Positions 38,745-45,921 of a stretch of DNA of 64,000 nucleotides are shown piece by piece. Every line of letters starts with the position of its first letter. Position 1 is the first letter of the stretch. The DNA is from Archivesica marissinica. Lineage: Eukaryota; Mollusca; Bivalvia; Venerida; Vesicomyidae. The position numbers and the translations under genes are program-made. The notes under the pieces were generated by a model. That model saw only the letters and a program-made list of their open reading frames with translations. It was not told where the DNA came from and ran no database searches. The stretch is taken from contig CM026404.1 in NCBI GenBank assembly GCA_014843695.1, positions 5,393,840 through 5,457,839 on the forward strand, read 5' to 3'.

Positions 38745-41700
38745 GCCAGTACATGATTACACATACTGTAAATACATGAATGCACTTACCCACCCAATAT
38801 ATAATGTACAATACTATGGTTGGAATATTCACACTTGCATTAAGAGGACACCTGCATTTAGCAACCAATTTTAGCCCTTCCCTTGACTGGCTGCTTATTG
38901 CAGGTTGAACTGTACTTATGTAATCATACCCCCCCCCAATGACTATTAAACCAGGTGTTGTATAAAATGTTTCACAAATAAAATAGTGTTTAAGCTAATT
39001 GCCGGTCTTAATTCTGACATGGTCATTTAGCACAGTACATTCAATGAAATATGTGTTATGTGTGAGCTCTCTGATTTTGTAGAACATCGATGTTCGATTT
39101 ATAGAATATATGCCATTTGACGGAAACAAGTGGAACTCTAAGAAGATGGTACCCTACCAAGAGATGGTGAAGACAATAAGTGACAAGTATTCAACGTTTA
39201 GCAGGATTACCGATCAACCTAACGATACTTCTAAGGTATACAAGATTAACCGCCAGATTAAAATGTGGAAGTCGTGAATAGTGAGGTGGTAACGCGTTTG
39301 CTTCAGGTGTGAAAGGCCCGGAGTTCGTGCACAGCTGTAGCCATAGGATTGTGCCCTTCGGCAAGGCACTTAAATTCCACATTGCCTTTTCTATCTCCCT
39401 CATGGCAACAGATTCATCAGGAATGAGGTCTCGAGAGCGCTTAAAATAATGTTGTAAGAAATAGTTTCGCAATCAAGCTAAAATAAATTTGTATAAACTG
39501 CCGGATTAGAATAATTTACTTTAGGTCTTGTAGGAAAGAAACAAGTGTATCTTGGTGTGTATCCTTGCATCAGTGTGTTGTTGCTACATTATTACCCACA
39601 TGAGTAATGCCCCCTGAGGAAACAAGTCGGTTTAAGTTTTGGAGAGTAGTAAGGGAATCTTAGATCCTGCGGCTTCTCATTGATTATGCCTACATAATGC
39701 AGAGTTAGGTTAGGTTCTGAAATGATAATAATTTATATCCATGAATTTAAGGTCCGCCTCCGTGATCGAGTGGTTAAGGTCGCTGACTTGTATACCACTG
39801 TAACCTATCATCACTGATGGTCACGGGTTCGAGCCACGCTCAGGCCGTGTTTCATTTATATGAAAAAGTTGGCAGTTTCTTACGGAGGTTAGTGTACCCA
39901 AGTACTGGTTAACCGCTGGAGCCTGCCCAGGAAAGGTGTTGTTAGGTAAACTGCCCGCCGGCGATATAGCCCAAAATGGTGCTGGTGCAGGCGTAAAACC
40001 CGAAATATAACATAACATAATAAATAATAACATGAATTTAAGGCATCAGGAAGGTGTTGAAATCTGTGACATGAACCATAGTGCCCCATTTTGGAAATCC
40101 AGTGTATTAATAACTCCATCCAGCCACAGTATGACAACAAGGTCATGACGTCACAGCTGTCACGTGTAAACATTATGATTTATTGAGTAACTACAATGTG
40201 GGGTATTCTCTGTATAATACACATGCAATAAGCTATCTCAATACATGCGGGTTTATAAATTATCACCTTCCCGTCCAATATTACATGCGAAATATAGTAA
40301 ATTGGCAATATTCTGATTGGGAAATCATTCTTTGTAGAATGTGAGTTTTCGAACGAGGCACTGTTACCATTAACAATCATGTGTATGTGTTAAAATCATA
40401 TGGATATATTTGGATATATCTTCATATTGCGCCACTTTGGTTTACTACAAAAAAGTTCATTTTTATATTTTTGTGCTTCAAACTTAGAGGTAATGAAACA
40501 TTTAAAAATATTCTGAGAATATCCATAGATTAGGTGGGACATACATGTCTTTTGTTAGTTTGTGTATGTTGGTGGTGGCCCTATGTCCCAGAAGTGATGA
40601 AGAGGATTAAGAGGATTGAGGGGGATGAGGGAGAGGGAGATAGAGGAGAGGAGACAAAATAATACATGAATTTCCATAGCAAAGATTAATTTGCTGTATA
40701 TTTCAGGCATATAAAGTTGAAGGGTTCAAGGGTCAGGTTGGCTTCATCACCTCAATGAGTGAACATTTTTGTGGATCGTGTAACAGACTACGCCTCACAG
40801 CAGATGGAAATCTCAAGGTAGTTGCATGATACAGTTAGATGTAACCATGGACTAACCTGGGAACAAGCATTGATATAGTTTGCCTTGTCCATCGTATATA
40901 TTTATTTAAAACCCAAACCATTAATTGAGCTGTATTGAGGTTCTGATAATATCATTGTCCTTTTGCCAGAAGTAAAAATGTGAAAAATGGATAGACTGGA
41001 ACCATGCTAACCAGGGTCCAGTATCAACGCTAATATGTAGCATAAGGTGATTGTATTGATCCATTTGAAAGTTCTTAAAATAAACATCCTGCATACGACG
41101 TAGATTGACGACCTATGATAGTTGTAATAGCTGCGTCAGACTGCAGAATAATACTTTCCTTCTTCTTTCTTTTCTCCGTATCTCCTTCCAAGAATGGAAC
41201 ACCGAGGTTGCCTCACCTCGTAAAATCACTTCACACGCGTAGTAATACTAAATAAGTTAAAACGCTCTGTGTCCTATCCTTTCCTCTTTATTAAGTATTG
41301 AAGTATTGGAAATGAAAAATTGCCGAATACGTTGAAATGTTCATGAATATATCGTGGTTAGAGTTGTACGTGACTTTATTTAACATGCTTGTGTGCGGTG
41401 TGGGGGGTGTGGTGATGTGTGTGCGTGAACTTTGTTCATGGAAGTTCTTTAATTTGTATTGTAACTTGTTATATGTTTGTTTGTTTTTAGTGTTGATTGT
41501 GGGTGTGTGATTGTTTCTGTGTTGGTGTATATGTACAATTCAATATAGCCGGTATTATAGGAAAACCCCAATATAGAGTGCCAGATAGATGAATGTTTTA
41601 ATGTCTATGTACTTGATCTATCAATGACAAGCACAATTTACACATGGCTTACCCTGAAATATTGCTTATTTAAACATGATAATTGTAAAGAAAGTGAATT

Positions 41701-44700
41701 TCATCTACATGTTTGTTATTTTCCGTGTTGATGTGTTTATTTTCTCTGTTTCTATATGCGTATTTATTGTCTGTTTGTTTGTAGGTGTGTTTGTTTGTAG
41801 GTGTGTTTGTTTGGTAACTCTGAGGTGTCTGTTTGTTTGTAGGTGTGTTTGTTTGGTAACTCTGAGGTGTCTGTTTGTTTGTAGGTGTGTTTGTTTGGTA
41901 ACTCTGAGGTGTCTGTTTGTTTGTAGGTGTGTTTGTTTGGTAACTCTGAGGTGTCTGTTTGTTTGTAGGTGTGTTTGTTTGGTAACTCTGAGTTGTCTGT
42001 TTGTTTGTAGGTGTGTTTGTTTGGTAACTCTGAGGTGTCTGTTTGTTTGTAGGTGTGTTTGTTTGGTAACTCTGAGGTGTCTGTTTGTTTGTAGGTGTGT
42101 TTGTTTGGTAACTCTGAGGTGTCCCTGAGGGATGCATTGCGGCAAGACTTGACAAAGGATGCCCTGATGCAGGTTGTTAGTGCCGCTGTAAAGAGAAAGA
42201 AGAAACAACATGCAGGTACGGTCTTAGTTTAAACAATATTTTATTCAAGAATAAAACATAACACAGGAATAGTTGTCCATACAGCGTGCTAAAGGTTAAG
42301 GTACATGTATACATATAGACCTTTGCCTTCACACACTACTCCCATGCTGTCCATACAGCGTGCTAAAGGTTAAGGTACATGTATACATAGAGACCTTTGC
42401 CTTCACACACTACTCCCATGCTGTCCATACAGCGTGCTAAAGGTTAAGGTACATGTATACATAGAGACCTTTGCCTTCACACACTACTCCCATGCTGTCC
42501 ATACAGCGTGCTAAAGGTACATGTATACATAGAGACCTTTGCCTTCACACACTACTCTCATGCTGTCCATACAGCGTGCTAAAGGTTAAGGTACATGTAT
42601 ACATAGAGACCTTTGCCTTCACACACTACTCCCATGCTGTCCATACAGCGTGCTAAAGGTACATGTATACATAGAGACCTTTGCCTTTACACACTACTCC
42701 CATGCTGTCCATACAGCGTGCTAAAGGTACATGTATACATAGAGACCTTTGCCTTCACACACTACTCCCATGCTGTCCATACAGCGTGCTAAAGGTACAT
42801 GTATACATAGAGACCTTTGCCTTCACACACTACTCCCATGCTGTCCATACAGCGTGGTAACGGTTACGGTCATTGACTTCACCCGCCTCTCTCCGCTGTA
42901 TTTGGGGTGTGGAATTATTTCATGTGAAGGAGCTATCCATCTGGTTTGCGGAAGGTCTGTAGTTCTACCTGGGTGCCCTGTCTGTGCCTGCTCGGAGGGA
43001 GGAACACCTGGGTTTTTCGCCCCCAATAACAGCTAGAGAGTCGCCATATGACCTAAGCTGTGGATGCGGCTTTGGACCCTAAAATGAACTAATGAAAACC
43101 AACAATTGTGCTTCAACTTTCAGGCATGTTTGAACTGTCCAAAATGAAGAACAGGCCGATGATATTAATTGGTGGGTGACATCATTTGTGTTATACAGTG
43201 ACATCATTTGTGTTATACAAGTATGTATTAGGTAGACACTGACCTGTATTGTATGAATGATTTATCTAGTCCATTCACACTACCAATGCAAGAGGAATTA
43301 ACATCATAGTTATTCATGTACTAATTAATATCAAACATTAAGAACACCTGTACACAAATTAATTTAATCAAGCATACAAGTTGATGCTAACAGCATCAGT
43401 CCAGTATGTACAATCACTCTCTGTCTGTCTGTATGTGTGTGTTTTACGTTTATTTATTGTCGCTACCGGTTGCCCATATGAGCGACGCCTCCTGAAGAGA
43501 TTAGTCATTTTAGATTTTTGGAGGATAGTGCAATGATACAGACAGAGACCCATTCCAGAGTCTCCTCTGGTTCTTTTACGTGCACTGTGTAAAGCACCAA
43601 CACGAGACCTCGGTTTAACGTCCCATCTGAAAGACTGTTAATTTTATTAGGGTCAGACGGGGGATCGAACCTGCGATCCCTGGATTACCAGTCCAGCATG
43701 TTACCACTGGACTACAGATCCGTCTGTTCTCTGTCTGTATACATGGGCACCAAGGTTATAAAGCAAGGTTATTATCCCCTAGCTCAGTCTCAAGCTTCTG
43801 ATTGGTTCAGCTGAGTGCACATCCATGGAGCAACTAATCAAACTACCTGAGTTCAAGTTTGAGATCTGAGAACAGTTTTATAGCCTCAGGCCCTGGTGTT
43901 GTTTGTAGTTCCATCTGTGTGTAGAGAGCAGTAAGAAGCCCAGATCTGGACTTGAATGTAGCTTGTTACATCCCAGCATTCTGTGTTCTACATTATAACT
44001 TTCCTAAGCTCTGGCGTGGAGGTTATAAAACTTTACTCAAACCTCAATCTCATACAATGTAATTTGTTGAATTAATTTAAGCTCACATGGTTTGTTAAGG
44101 GTAAACTCACATGGTTTGCTCAGGGTAAACTCACATGCTTTGTTAAGGATAAACTCACATGCTTTGTTAAGGGTAAACTCACATGCTTTGTTAAGGGTAA
44201 ACTCACATGCTTTGTTAAGGATAAACTCACATGCTTTGTTCAGGGTAAACTCACATGGTTTGCTCAGGGTAAACTCACATGCTTTGTTAAGGGTAAACTC
44301 ACATGCTTTGTTCAGGGTAAACTCACATGGTTTGCTCAGGGTAAACTCACATGCTTTGTTAAGGGTAAACTCACATGCTTTGTTCAGGGTAAACTCACAT
44401 GGTTTGCTCAGGGTAAACTCACATGCTTTGTTAAGGGTAAACTCACATGCTTTGTTCAGGGTAAACTCACATGGTTTGCTCAGGGTAAACTCACATGCTT
44501 TGTTAAGGGTAAACTCACATGCTTTGTTCAGGGTAAACTCACATGGTTTGCTCAGGGTAAACTCACATGCTTTGTTACGGGTAAACTCACATGCTTTGTT
44601 AAGGGTAAACTCACATATGTTTTGTGCAGGTTAAACTCATATGGTGTCTAGTAAGGGTAAGTTAACTGTTGTTTGGATGATATATCTTCACTATCAGTAT

Positions 44701-45765
44701 GAATCAATTTGTAAATGTGTTTAAAACGTTAAGTTACATTTCATGAGAAAGGGGAATTTGTCTAGTACTTCATTGTATTGTACTGTATGACTTAGTTTCT
44801 GTTTTCATATTTTGACTTATATTTCAGATCTATTCAACAGAAGTTGTAATCTGGCACGCATGTATACTCCATGCAGACATATACACAGCACTAGTCATCT
44901 GTCTTGTTATGACGATAAATGTAAACAGAATTATATATCCGCTAATTGTGATTCAGAAAGTGTTTGTGATTCAGATTGTGATTGGATGGATGTAAGTAAT
45001 GATGTAATCAAGAAATACAAATATTGGGAAATTCCGGTAGATGATGGCTGTATGGATAGTCATGAAGATCAACCACATAAGGCGACGATAAAATGTGACC
45101 GTGATGACAATTCCAGAGAATGGATTGAATGTATGTCAATTGCAAGTCAAGCTCTTACCCACACAGATGAAGCACTTAGCCACACATATCAAACAAGTGA
45201 AGCACTTACCCACACAGATCAAACAAGTCAAGCACTTACCCACACAGATCAAACAAGTCAAGCACTTACCCACACAGATCAAACAAGTCAAGCACTTACC
45301 CACACAGATCAAACAGGAGAATTGAACATGGTTGATGTTGGTGATAAGTCAGATACGACTAGAATCGCAGTTGCAACAGGTTCCATTTCTCTCGGTAAAG
45401 AAGCATTTTATCTCGTGAAAGAAAACCGAGCCAAGAAAGGAGATGTACTGACCGTGGCAAAGATTGCGGGAATAACTGGTGCTAAACGAACGAGTGACCT
45501 CATACCACTCTGTCATAACATTCCCCTCTCGAAAGTCGACGTAGATTTAGAACTCGTTGAAAATTCGTACTCTGTCAGAGTTACCTGTCGTGCTAAGACT
45601 TTTGGGAAGACGGGTGTAGAGATGGAAGCTATCACTGCTGTTGTCACGGCAACAATTACTATATATGACATGTGTAAAGCTGTAACCAAGAATATGGTGA
45701 TAGGTGATATAAAATTATTACATAAATCAGGTGGAAAATCTGGGGATTACAATGCTGTAAATTAA
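18193..45765 (+). CDS. MOCS1: MOCS1, molybdenum cofactor biosynthesis protein 1 (MOCS1A-MOCS1B)
   Basis: Exons 18193-18324, 25371-25482, 35608-35775, 36604-36836, 38389-38460, 39083-39235, 40707-40817, 42095-42215, 43124-43171 and 44828-45765 join to 2088 nt (695 residues); every intron is GT-AG and every phase agrees. MOCS1A/MoaA is a radical-SAM enzyme converting GTP to 3',8-cyclo-7,8-dihydro-GTP; MOCS1B/MoaC converts this to cyclic pyranopterin monophosphate, the first mitochondrial step of Moco synthesis. Visible: a basic, acid-poor N-terminus (transit-peptide-like); CNLRCQYC at 78-85 (first 4Fe-4S cluster, SAM); LTGGEPL; C312, C315 and C329 (second cluster, GTP); MoaC at about 551-695 with GAKRTSDL (Lys603) and IYDMCKA (Asp664, Lys667) intact. 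If exon 9 is not spliced at 43171, translation ends at 43179 with IGG, giving a 385-residue MOCS1A. Confidence 0.93.
18325..18394 (+). other. MOCS1 intron 1, start
   Basis: Short unique intron sequence before the LINE remnant. Intron 1 as a whole runs to 25370. Confidence 0.5.
18395..20532 (-). pseudogene. Non-LTR retrotransposon (LINE) remnant with broken reverse transcriptase
   Basis: On the minus strand, 20532-19567 encodes about 320 residues of an RT: a [10 protein letters not shown] segment, [25 protein letters not shown] and [15 protein letters not shown]. The frame then breaks two bases short of the expected PQGSILGPL motif, and the segment that should carry the catalytic F/YADD box is deleted. 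A second frame, 19427-19095, gives the C-terminal end ([11 protein letters not shown], then CKCSMC). The 3' end near 18400 reads GACGTTAAATAAAGC. It is immobile, antisense to MOCS1, in intron 1. The clade is uncertain (Jockey/CR1-like by style). Confidence 0.85.
20533..20615. repeat. Short tandem repeat, about three units
   Basis: Three diverged copies of a unit of about 23 bp with CTGTTTTGCCTCACCGCAAG. It borders the 5' end of the LINE remnant. Confidence 0.75.
20640..21020. mobile_element. Decayed SINE debris
   Basis: Mosaic of tRNA-like and SINE fragments: GTACTGGTTAACCGC as in family 5, GCGCGTTCACTTCAGGTGCG as in family 3, and AGGGAGAGAGAAGAGGCAAT as in family 3 reversed. Boundaries are uncertain. 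Confidence 0.45.
21290..21515. repeat. Degenerate tandem repeat
   Basis: Irregular copies of CCTGTTTATGTGATACGTAT-like units, about 25-35 bp each, strongly diverged. Confidence 0.55.
21659..21899 (+). mobile_element. SINE family 4, plus strand
   Basis: A tRNA-like head with long variable arm: GGGGCCTCCATGGCTGAGTG, then GTTGACTTCAAATTACTC and a B-box-like GGCTCGAATC. The body includes TCTGGCGGTAGGTCTGTGGT and ends in GACCTAAGCTGTT. Other copies are at 35850 and 42855. Confidence 0.8.
22242..25292. repeat. 31-bp minisatellite, about 98 units (MOCS1 intron 1)
   Basis: The unit contains GGTTGTGTGTGACTGGTTGA, then TAGATGTCTGG, with C/T, TATATG and extra-G variants. On the minus strand it reads as threonine/serine-rich frames of up to about 900 codons, which are artefacts (31 x 3 = 93 bp cycle without stops). 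It ends 78 bp before exon 2. Confidence 0.97.
25371..25482 (+). CDS. MOCS1: MOCS1 exon 2
   Basis: The acceptor is TGATTTTATTTCAG and the donor GTAAGTATG. It encodes the segment with [20 protein letters not shown], giving the first two cluster cysteines; the second is completed across the junction with exon 3. The exon sits between two large arrays. Confidence 0.95.
25526..27490. repeat. 28-bp minisatellite, about 70 units (MOCS1 intron 2)
   Basis: The unit contains TTCACCCTGTTAGCTGCTTG, then GTTCTTGT, with CTCTGG, GTTGGC, GCCAGC and GGCTCA variants. A block of about 340 bp starting near 26130 recurs almost unchanged 870 bp later near 27000, so the array grew partly by large duplications. It starts about 43 bp after exon 2. 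Confidence 0.96.
27696..28046. mobile_element. hAT-like MITE
   Basis: Flanked by a perfect 8-bp duplication CATCTAAC (27688-27695, 28047-28054). Ends are TAGGGATTGCAACGAATA and ACGTTCCCTA, with subterminal GAATATTCG repeats in both halves. An 8-bp target site and this end type fit hAT derivatives. Noncoding. Confidence 0.88.
28138..28412. mobile_element. TIR element family G, left-truncated copy
   Basis: Collinear with the element at 37766: CCTAGGGACCCTGACTT, TATTCAAATGTTGTATTTAA, GCGCACTTTCTTACTTCTCC and GACCTAGAATGA. The left terminal repeat is not visible. Confidence 0.75.
28491..28878 (+). mobile_element. MITE family F, copy 4, best preserved ends
   Basis: Ends are GCAATGAGAGACATCGGTCA and the inverted GATGTCTCTCATTG. 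It defines the family's terminal inverted repeat (CAATGAGAGACATC). Noncoding; in MOCS1 intron 2. Confidence 0.85.
28973..29262 (-). mobile_element. tRNA-Thr-derived SINE, minus strand
   Basis: Inverted copy of the family at 2797, with tail GTTTATTTATCGTCGCTACC, anticodon stem around TTACCAG and a decayed acceptor stem. Imperfect flanking duplication (AATGGAGTTATG and AAATGAAGTTAC). Confidence 0.87.
29568..29838 (-). mobile_element. tRNA-Thr-derived SINE, minus strand, small tail deletion
   Basis: Same family. The tail lacks the TCGTCGCTACCGGTTGCCCA segment, so it goes directly from GTTTATTTAT to GAGCGACGCC. Confidence 0.86.
29952..30029. repeat. Perfect 36-bp inverted repeat with 6-nt loop
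   Basis: Left arm TATGGCTTGTATTTTAAAAG and onward; the right arm is its exact complement, ending CTTTTAAAATACAAGCCATA. It lies immediately upstream of the SINE at 30031. An RNA across it would form a long uninterrupted stem. Confidence 0.93.
30031..30264 (+). mobile_element. SINE family 3, plus strand
   Basis: Head GATAGCACAGCGGATGTGCG, B-box GAGTTCGAGCCC, tail TTTCGCAATCGAGCTAAAAT. It directly follows the hairpin. Confidence 0.88.
30265..30570. other. Intronic unique sequence
   Basis: AT-rich, nothing recognised. Confidence 0.5.
30580..30706. repeat. Direct duplication of about 60 bp
   Basis: Two copies containing CATGACATAGGGAATT, then GCTTAAGAAAT and CATAATCATGGAGCAGA. A third, interrupted copy flanks the MITE at 30707 and preserves the same GCTTAAGAAAT target. 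Confidence 0.85.
30707..30955. mobile_element. TTAA MITE family C, simple full-length copy
   Basis: Ends are TTAACCCTTTCTCTCATAGA and TCTATGAAGGAAATGGGTTAA without its first base, flanked by TTAA. The neighbouring duplication shows the unoccupied site GCTTAAGAAAT, confirming precise TTAA duplication. The expanded relative is at 13216. Confidence 0.92.
30956..31225. other. Intronic unique sequence
   Basis: No exon, repeat or transposon end recognised. Confidence 0.5.
31226..35543. repeat. 30-bp minisatellite, about 144 units (MOCS1 intron 2)
   Basis: The unit contains CATGCATTTAGTGTAGGTTT, then CTGTATCCAC; variants are TATG/TAGG, CCACC/CTACT and ATATCT. Blocks of variants recur at long distances, for example the ATATCT...GTAACT group near 33071 and again 1530 bp later near 34601. 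Open frames above 1200 codons exist on both strands only because 30 is divisible by 3. It ends 64 bp before exon 3. Confidence 0.97.
35608..35775 (+). CDS. MOCS1: MOCS1 exon 3
   Basis: The acceptor is CTCTATTTTAG and the donor GTTACTCA. It completes the CxxxCxxC cluster (CQYCMPEEG) and encodes [20 protein letters not shown], including the GGEP motif of radical-SAM enzymes. Phase 1 in, phase 1 out. Confidence 0.97.
35850..36100 (+). mobile_element. SINE family 4, plus strand
   Basis: The head is diverged but keeps GTCGTTGACTTCAAATCACT and GGTTCGCATCCC. The body ends CGTGACCTAAGCTGTTGGTG. It lies in MOCS1 intron 3. Confidence 0.78.
36101..36603 (+). other. MOCS1 intron 3, remainder
   Basis: Unique AT-rich intron. 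Nothing else recognised before the acceptor TTCCGTGCAG. Confidence 0.6.
36604..36836 (+). CDS. MOCS1: MOCS1 exon 4
   Basis: Encodes [35 protein letters not shown] and [20 protein letters not shown], characteristic of the MoaA TIM-barrel. The donor is AAG then GTAAGAATG, phase 0. Confidence 0.97.
36955..37769. repeat. 39-bp minisatellite, about 21 units (MOCS1 intron 4)
   Basis: The unit contains CATTTACCAAGCAGTTTGTA, then TCATACAATTGCATGTATA. In the first 13 units every third unit carries TATATC...TGGC, a 117-bp higher-order period. That pattern stops after a junction at 37464-37482 with CAACCAACAACAACACAAC. It runs into the element at 37766. Confidence 0.96.
37766..38062. mobile_element. 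TIR element family G, full length
   Basis: Ends are CAGGGATCATTCTAG and CTAGAATGAACCCTG. The interior has inverted GGGCGA/TCGCCC motifs near the left end. Noncoding, hAT-like by ends, but I find no clean target duplication. Confidence 0.75.
38103..38275 (-). mobile_element. SINE family 2, minus strand
   Basis: Inverted copy with tail TTTATTTATTTTACAACGAT, then GGATGAAAGCGTATATGTGG, GTGTGGGAGGAAACC and GGCGACCACCGTGCC. The tRNA head is lost. Confidence 0.82.
38389..38460 (+). CDS. MOCS1: MOCS1 exon 5
   Basis: The acceptor is TTATCTACTAG and the donor GTAAGATTG. It encodes [20 protein letters not shown] and TEHR, following VK from exon 4 exactly as in MOCS1A proteins. Phase 0 both sides. Confidence 0.97.
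38480..38703. repeat. Tandem repeat of about 79 bp, three units (MOCS1 intron 5)
   Basis: The unit includes TGTGTGTCTATGGGTCCTAA, then CACTCTCAGCCTCC and CAGTACATTTATGCAATGTC. The last unit is diverged. Confidence 0.9.
38704..38743. repeat. GAT microsatellite
   Basis: About twelve uninterrupted GAT triplets on the plus strand. Confidence 0.97.
38858..38918. mobile_element. Tc1/mariner-like MITE fragment
   Basis: CCCTTGACTGGCTGCTTATT, then GCAGGTTGAACTGTA, matches the right end of the element at 17123. Confidence 0.55.
39083..39235 (+). CDS. MOCS1: MOCS1 exon 6
   Basis: The acceptor is GATTTTGTAG and the donor GTATACAAG. It encodes [20 protein letters not shown] and KMVPYQEM, a near-invariant MOCS1A stretch. 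51 codons, phase 0 both sides. Confidence 0.97.
39265..39500 (+). mobile_element. SINE family 3, plus strand
   Basis: Diverged head (GAATAGTGAGGTGGTAACGC) with B-box GAGTTCGTGC; tail TTTCGCAATCAAGCTAAAAT. Imperfect flanking duplication built on GCCAGATTA and GCCGGATTA. Confidence 0.83.
39753..40030 (+). mobile_element. SINE family 5, full length
   Basis: The head is GCCTCCGTGATCGAGTGGTT with B-box GGGTTCGAGCC; the body is TATGAAAAAGTTGGCAGTTT and GTACTGGTTAACCGCTGGAG. Flanked by a perfect 13-bp duplication CATGAATTTAAGG (39740-39752, 40031-40043). Confidence 0.9.
40044..40706 (+). other. MOCS1 intron 6, remainder
   Basis: Unique DNA apart from a purine-rich GAG/GGAT tract near 40596-40657. 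No exon seen before the acceptor TATATTTCAG. Confidence 0.6.
40707..40817 (+). CDS. MOCS1: MOCS1 exon 7
   Basis: Encodes [20 protein letters not shown] and TADGNLK: the first two cysteines of the C-terminal 4Fe-4S cluster that binds GTP. The third cysteine is the second codon of exon 8. Phase 0 both sides. Confidence 0.97.
40818..41769 (+). other. MOCS1 intron 7, unique part
   Basis: AT-rich with short GT-rich stretches near 41395-41530. No transposon end or exon recognised. Confidence 0.55.
41770..42122 (+). repeat. 42-bp tandem repeat of a splice acceptor plus exon 8 start
   Basis: Eight units at exact 42-bp spacing. Each has TCTGTTTGTTTGTAG followed by GTGTGTTTGTTTGGTAACTC and TGAGGTGT. 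Exon-like starts fall at 41801, 41843, 41885, 41927, 41969, 42011, 42053 and 42095; only the last is followed by real exon 8. Any upstream acceptor would read [13 protein letters not shown] and then a TAG stop. One extra bare acceptor lies at 41784. Confidence 0.95.
42095..42215 (+). CDS. MOCS1: MOCS1 exon 8
   Basis: Encodes [20 protein letters not shown] through KRKKKQHA; its Cys (residue 329) completes the second cluster. The acceptor is the last of eight tandem copies. The donor is GCAG then GTACGG, phase 1. Confidence 0.96.
42274..42858. repeat. 68-74 bp tandem repeat, nine units (MOCS1 intron 8)
   Basis: The unit contains CTGTCCATACAGCGTGCTAA, then GGTACATGTATACATAGAGA and CTTCACACACTACTCC. 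Length varies by a 6-bp GGTTAA segment. The last unit runs into the head of the SINE at 42855. Confidence 0.95.
42855..43083 (+). mobile_element. SINE family 4, plus strand
   Basis: Contains GGTCATTGACTTCACCCGCC, TTGCGGAAGGTCTGTAGTTC, GAGTCGCCATATGACCTAAG. The head is diverged where it meets the array. Confidence 0.78.
43124..43171 (+). CDS. MOCS1: MOCS1 exon 9 (fusion splice form)
   Basis: The acceptor is CTTCAACTTTCAG. It encodes [16 protein letters not shown]; a donor GTGGGTGA follows the first base of the next codon, so splicing to exon 10 replaces Gly-Gly-stop with Asp-Leu and keeps the frame. Confidence 0.93.
43172..43179 (+). CDS. MOCS1: MOCS1A-terminating end of exon 9 (Gly-Gly-stop)
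   Basis: Unspliced here, the frame reads Ile-Gly-Gly-TGA. A conserved C-terminal double glycine is known to be needed for MOCS1A activity, and human MOCS1 uses splice choice at this point to make either MOCS1A or a fusion. The same arrangement is directly visible in this gene. Confidence 0.88.
43435..43725 (-). mobile_element. tRNA-Thr-derived SINE, minus strand
   Basis: Complete inverted copy, tail GTTTATTTATTGTCGCTACC and head ending ACTACAGATCCGTCTG. Flanked by copies of TCTCTGTCTGT. In MOCS1 intron 9. Confidence 0.9.
43726..44080 (+). other. MOCS1 intron 9, unique part
   Basis: No feature recognised. Confidence 0.55.
44081..44634. repeat. 24-bp minisatellite, about 23 units (MOCS1 intron 9)
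   Basis: The unit contains GGGTAAACTCACATGCTTTG, then TTAA. In the middle a 72-bp (three-unit) period recurs: TTGCTCA, TTGTTAA, TTGTTCA. The plus-strand open frame of 180 codons is an artefact. Confidence 0.96.
44828..45765 (+). CDS. MOCS1: MOCS1 exon 10: Cys-rich linker, coding repeat and MoaC domain
   Basis: The acceptor is CATATTTTGACTTATATTTC without its first bases, ending CAG. Residues 384-489 form an acidic linker with about ten cysteines (for example [13 protein letters not shown]). Residues about 490-546 are the [10 protein letters not shown] repeat. Residues about 551-695 are Moa[62 protein letters not shown] and [10 protein letters not shown]. Catalytic Lys and Asp are present. 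TAA at 45763. Confidence 0.96.
45146..45315 (+). repeat. In-frame 30-bp coding repeat in MOCS1 exon 10
   Basis: Six units (the first and last partial) encode repeats of [10 protein letters not shown]; the middle three are identical at DNA level (AGCACTTACCCACACAGATC, then AAACAAGTCA). It lies in the linker between the MOCS1A and MOCS1B domains and so changes only linker length. Confidence 0.95.
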
Positions 45766-45796
45766 TGTGTTTGTGACTATTAATTTTTATCATTTA

Positions 45797-45802
45797 ATTA
45801 AA
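45797..45802 (+). terminator. Candidate MOCS1 poly(A) signal
   Basis: ATTAAA, 32 nt after the stop codon, followed by a T-rich stretch. No AATAAA is seen before the SINE at 45922. Confidence 0.35.
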
Positions 45803-45921
45803 TTATGACATTTTTTAAATGACTAATTATGCTATATGTTGTGACAAAAGCTGCAGGCTGGGTGAACAATTTTCGATTGAAAAAAGAATGAATACATGTC
45901 TATGTATATTACATTAATTTG

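Noticed and set aside
41676..42128. Cys/Val/Leu-rich open frame
   Set aside because: It is an alternative frame of the 42-bp acceptor array; the true frame is set by MOCS1 exon 8.
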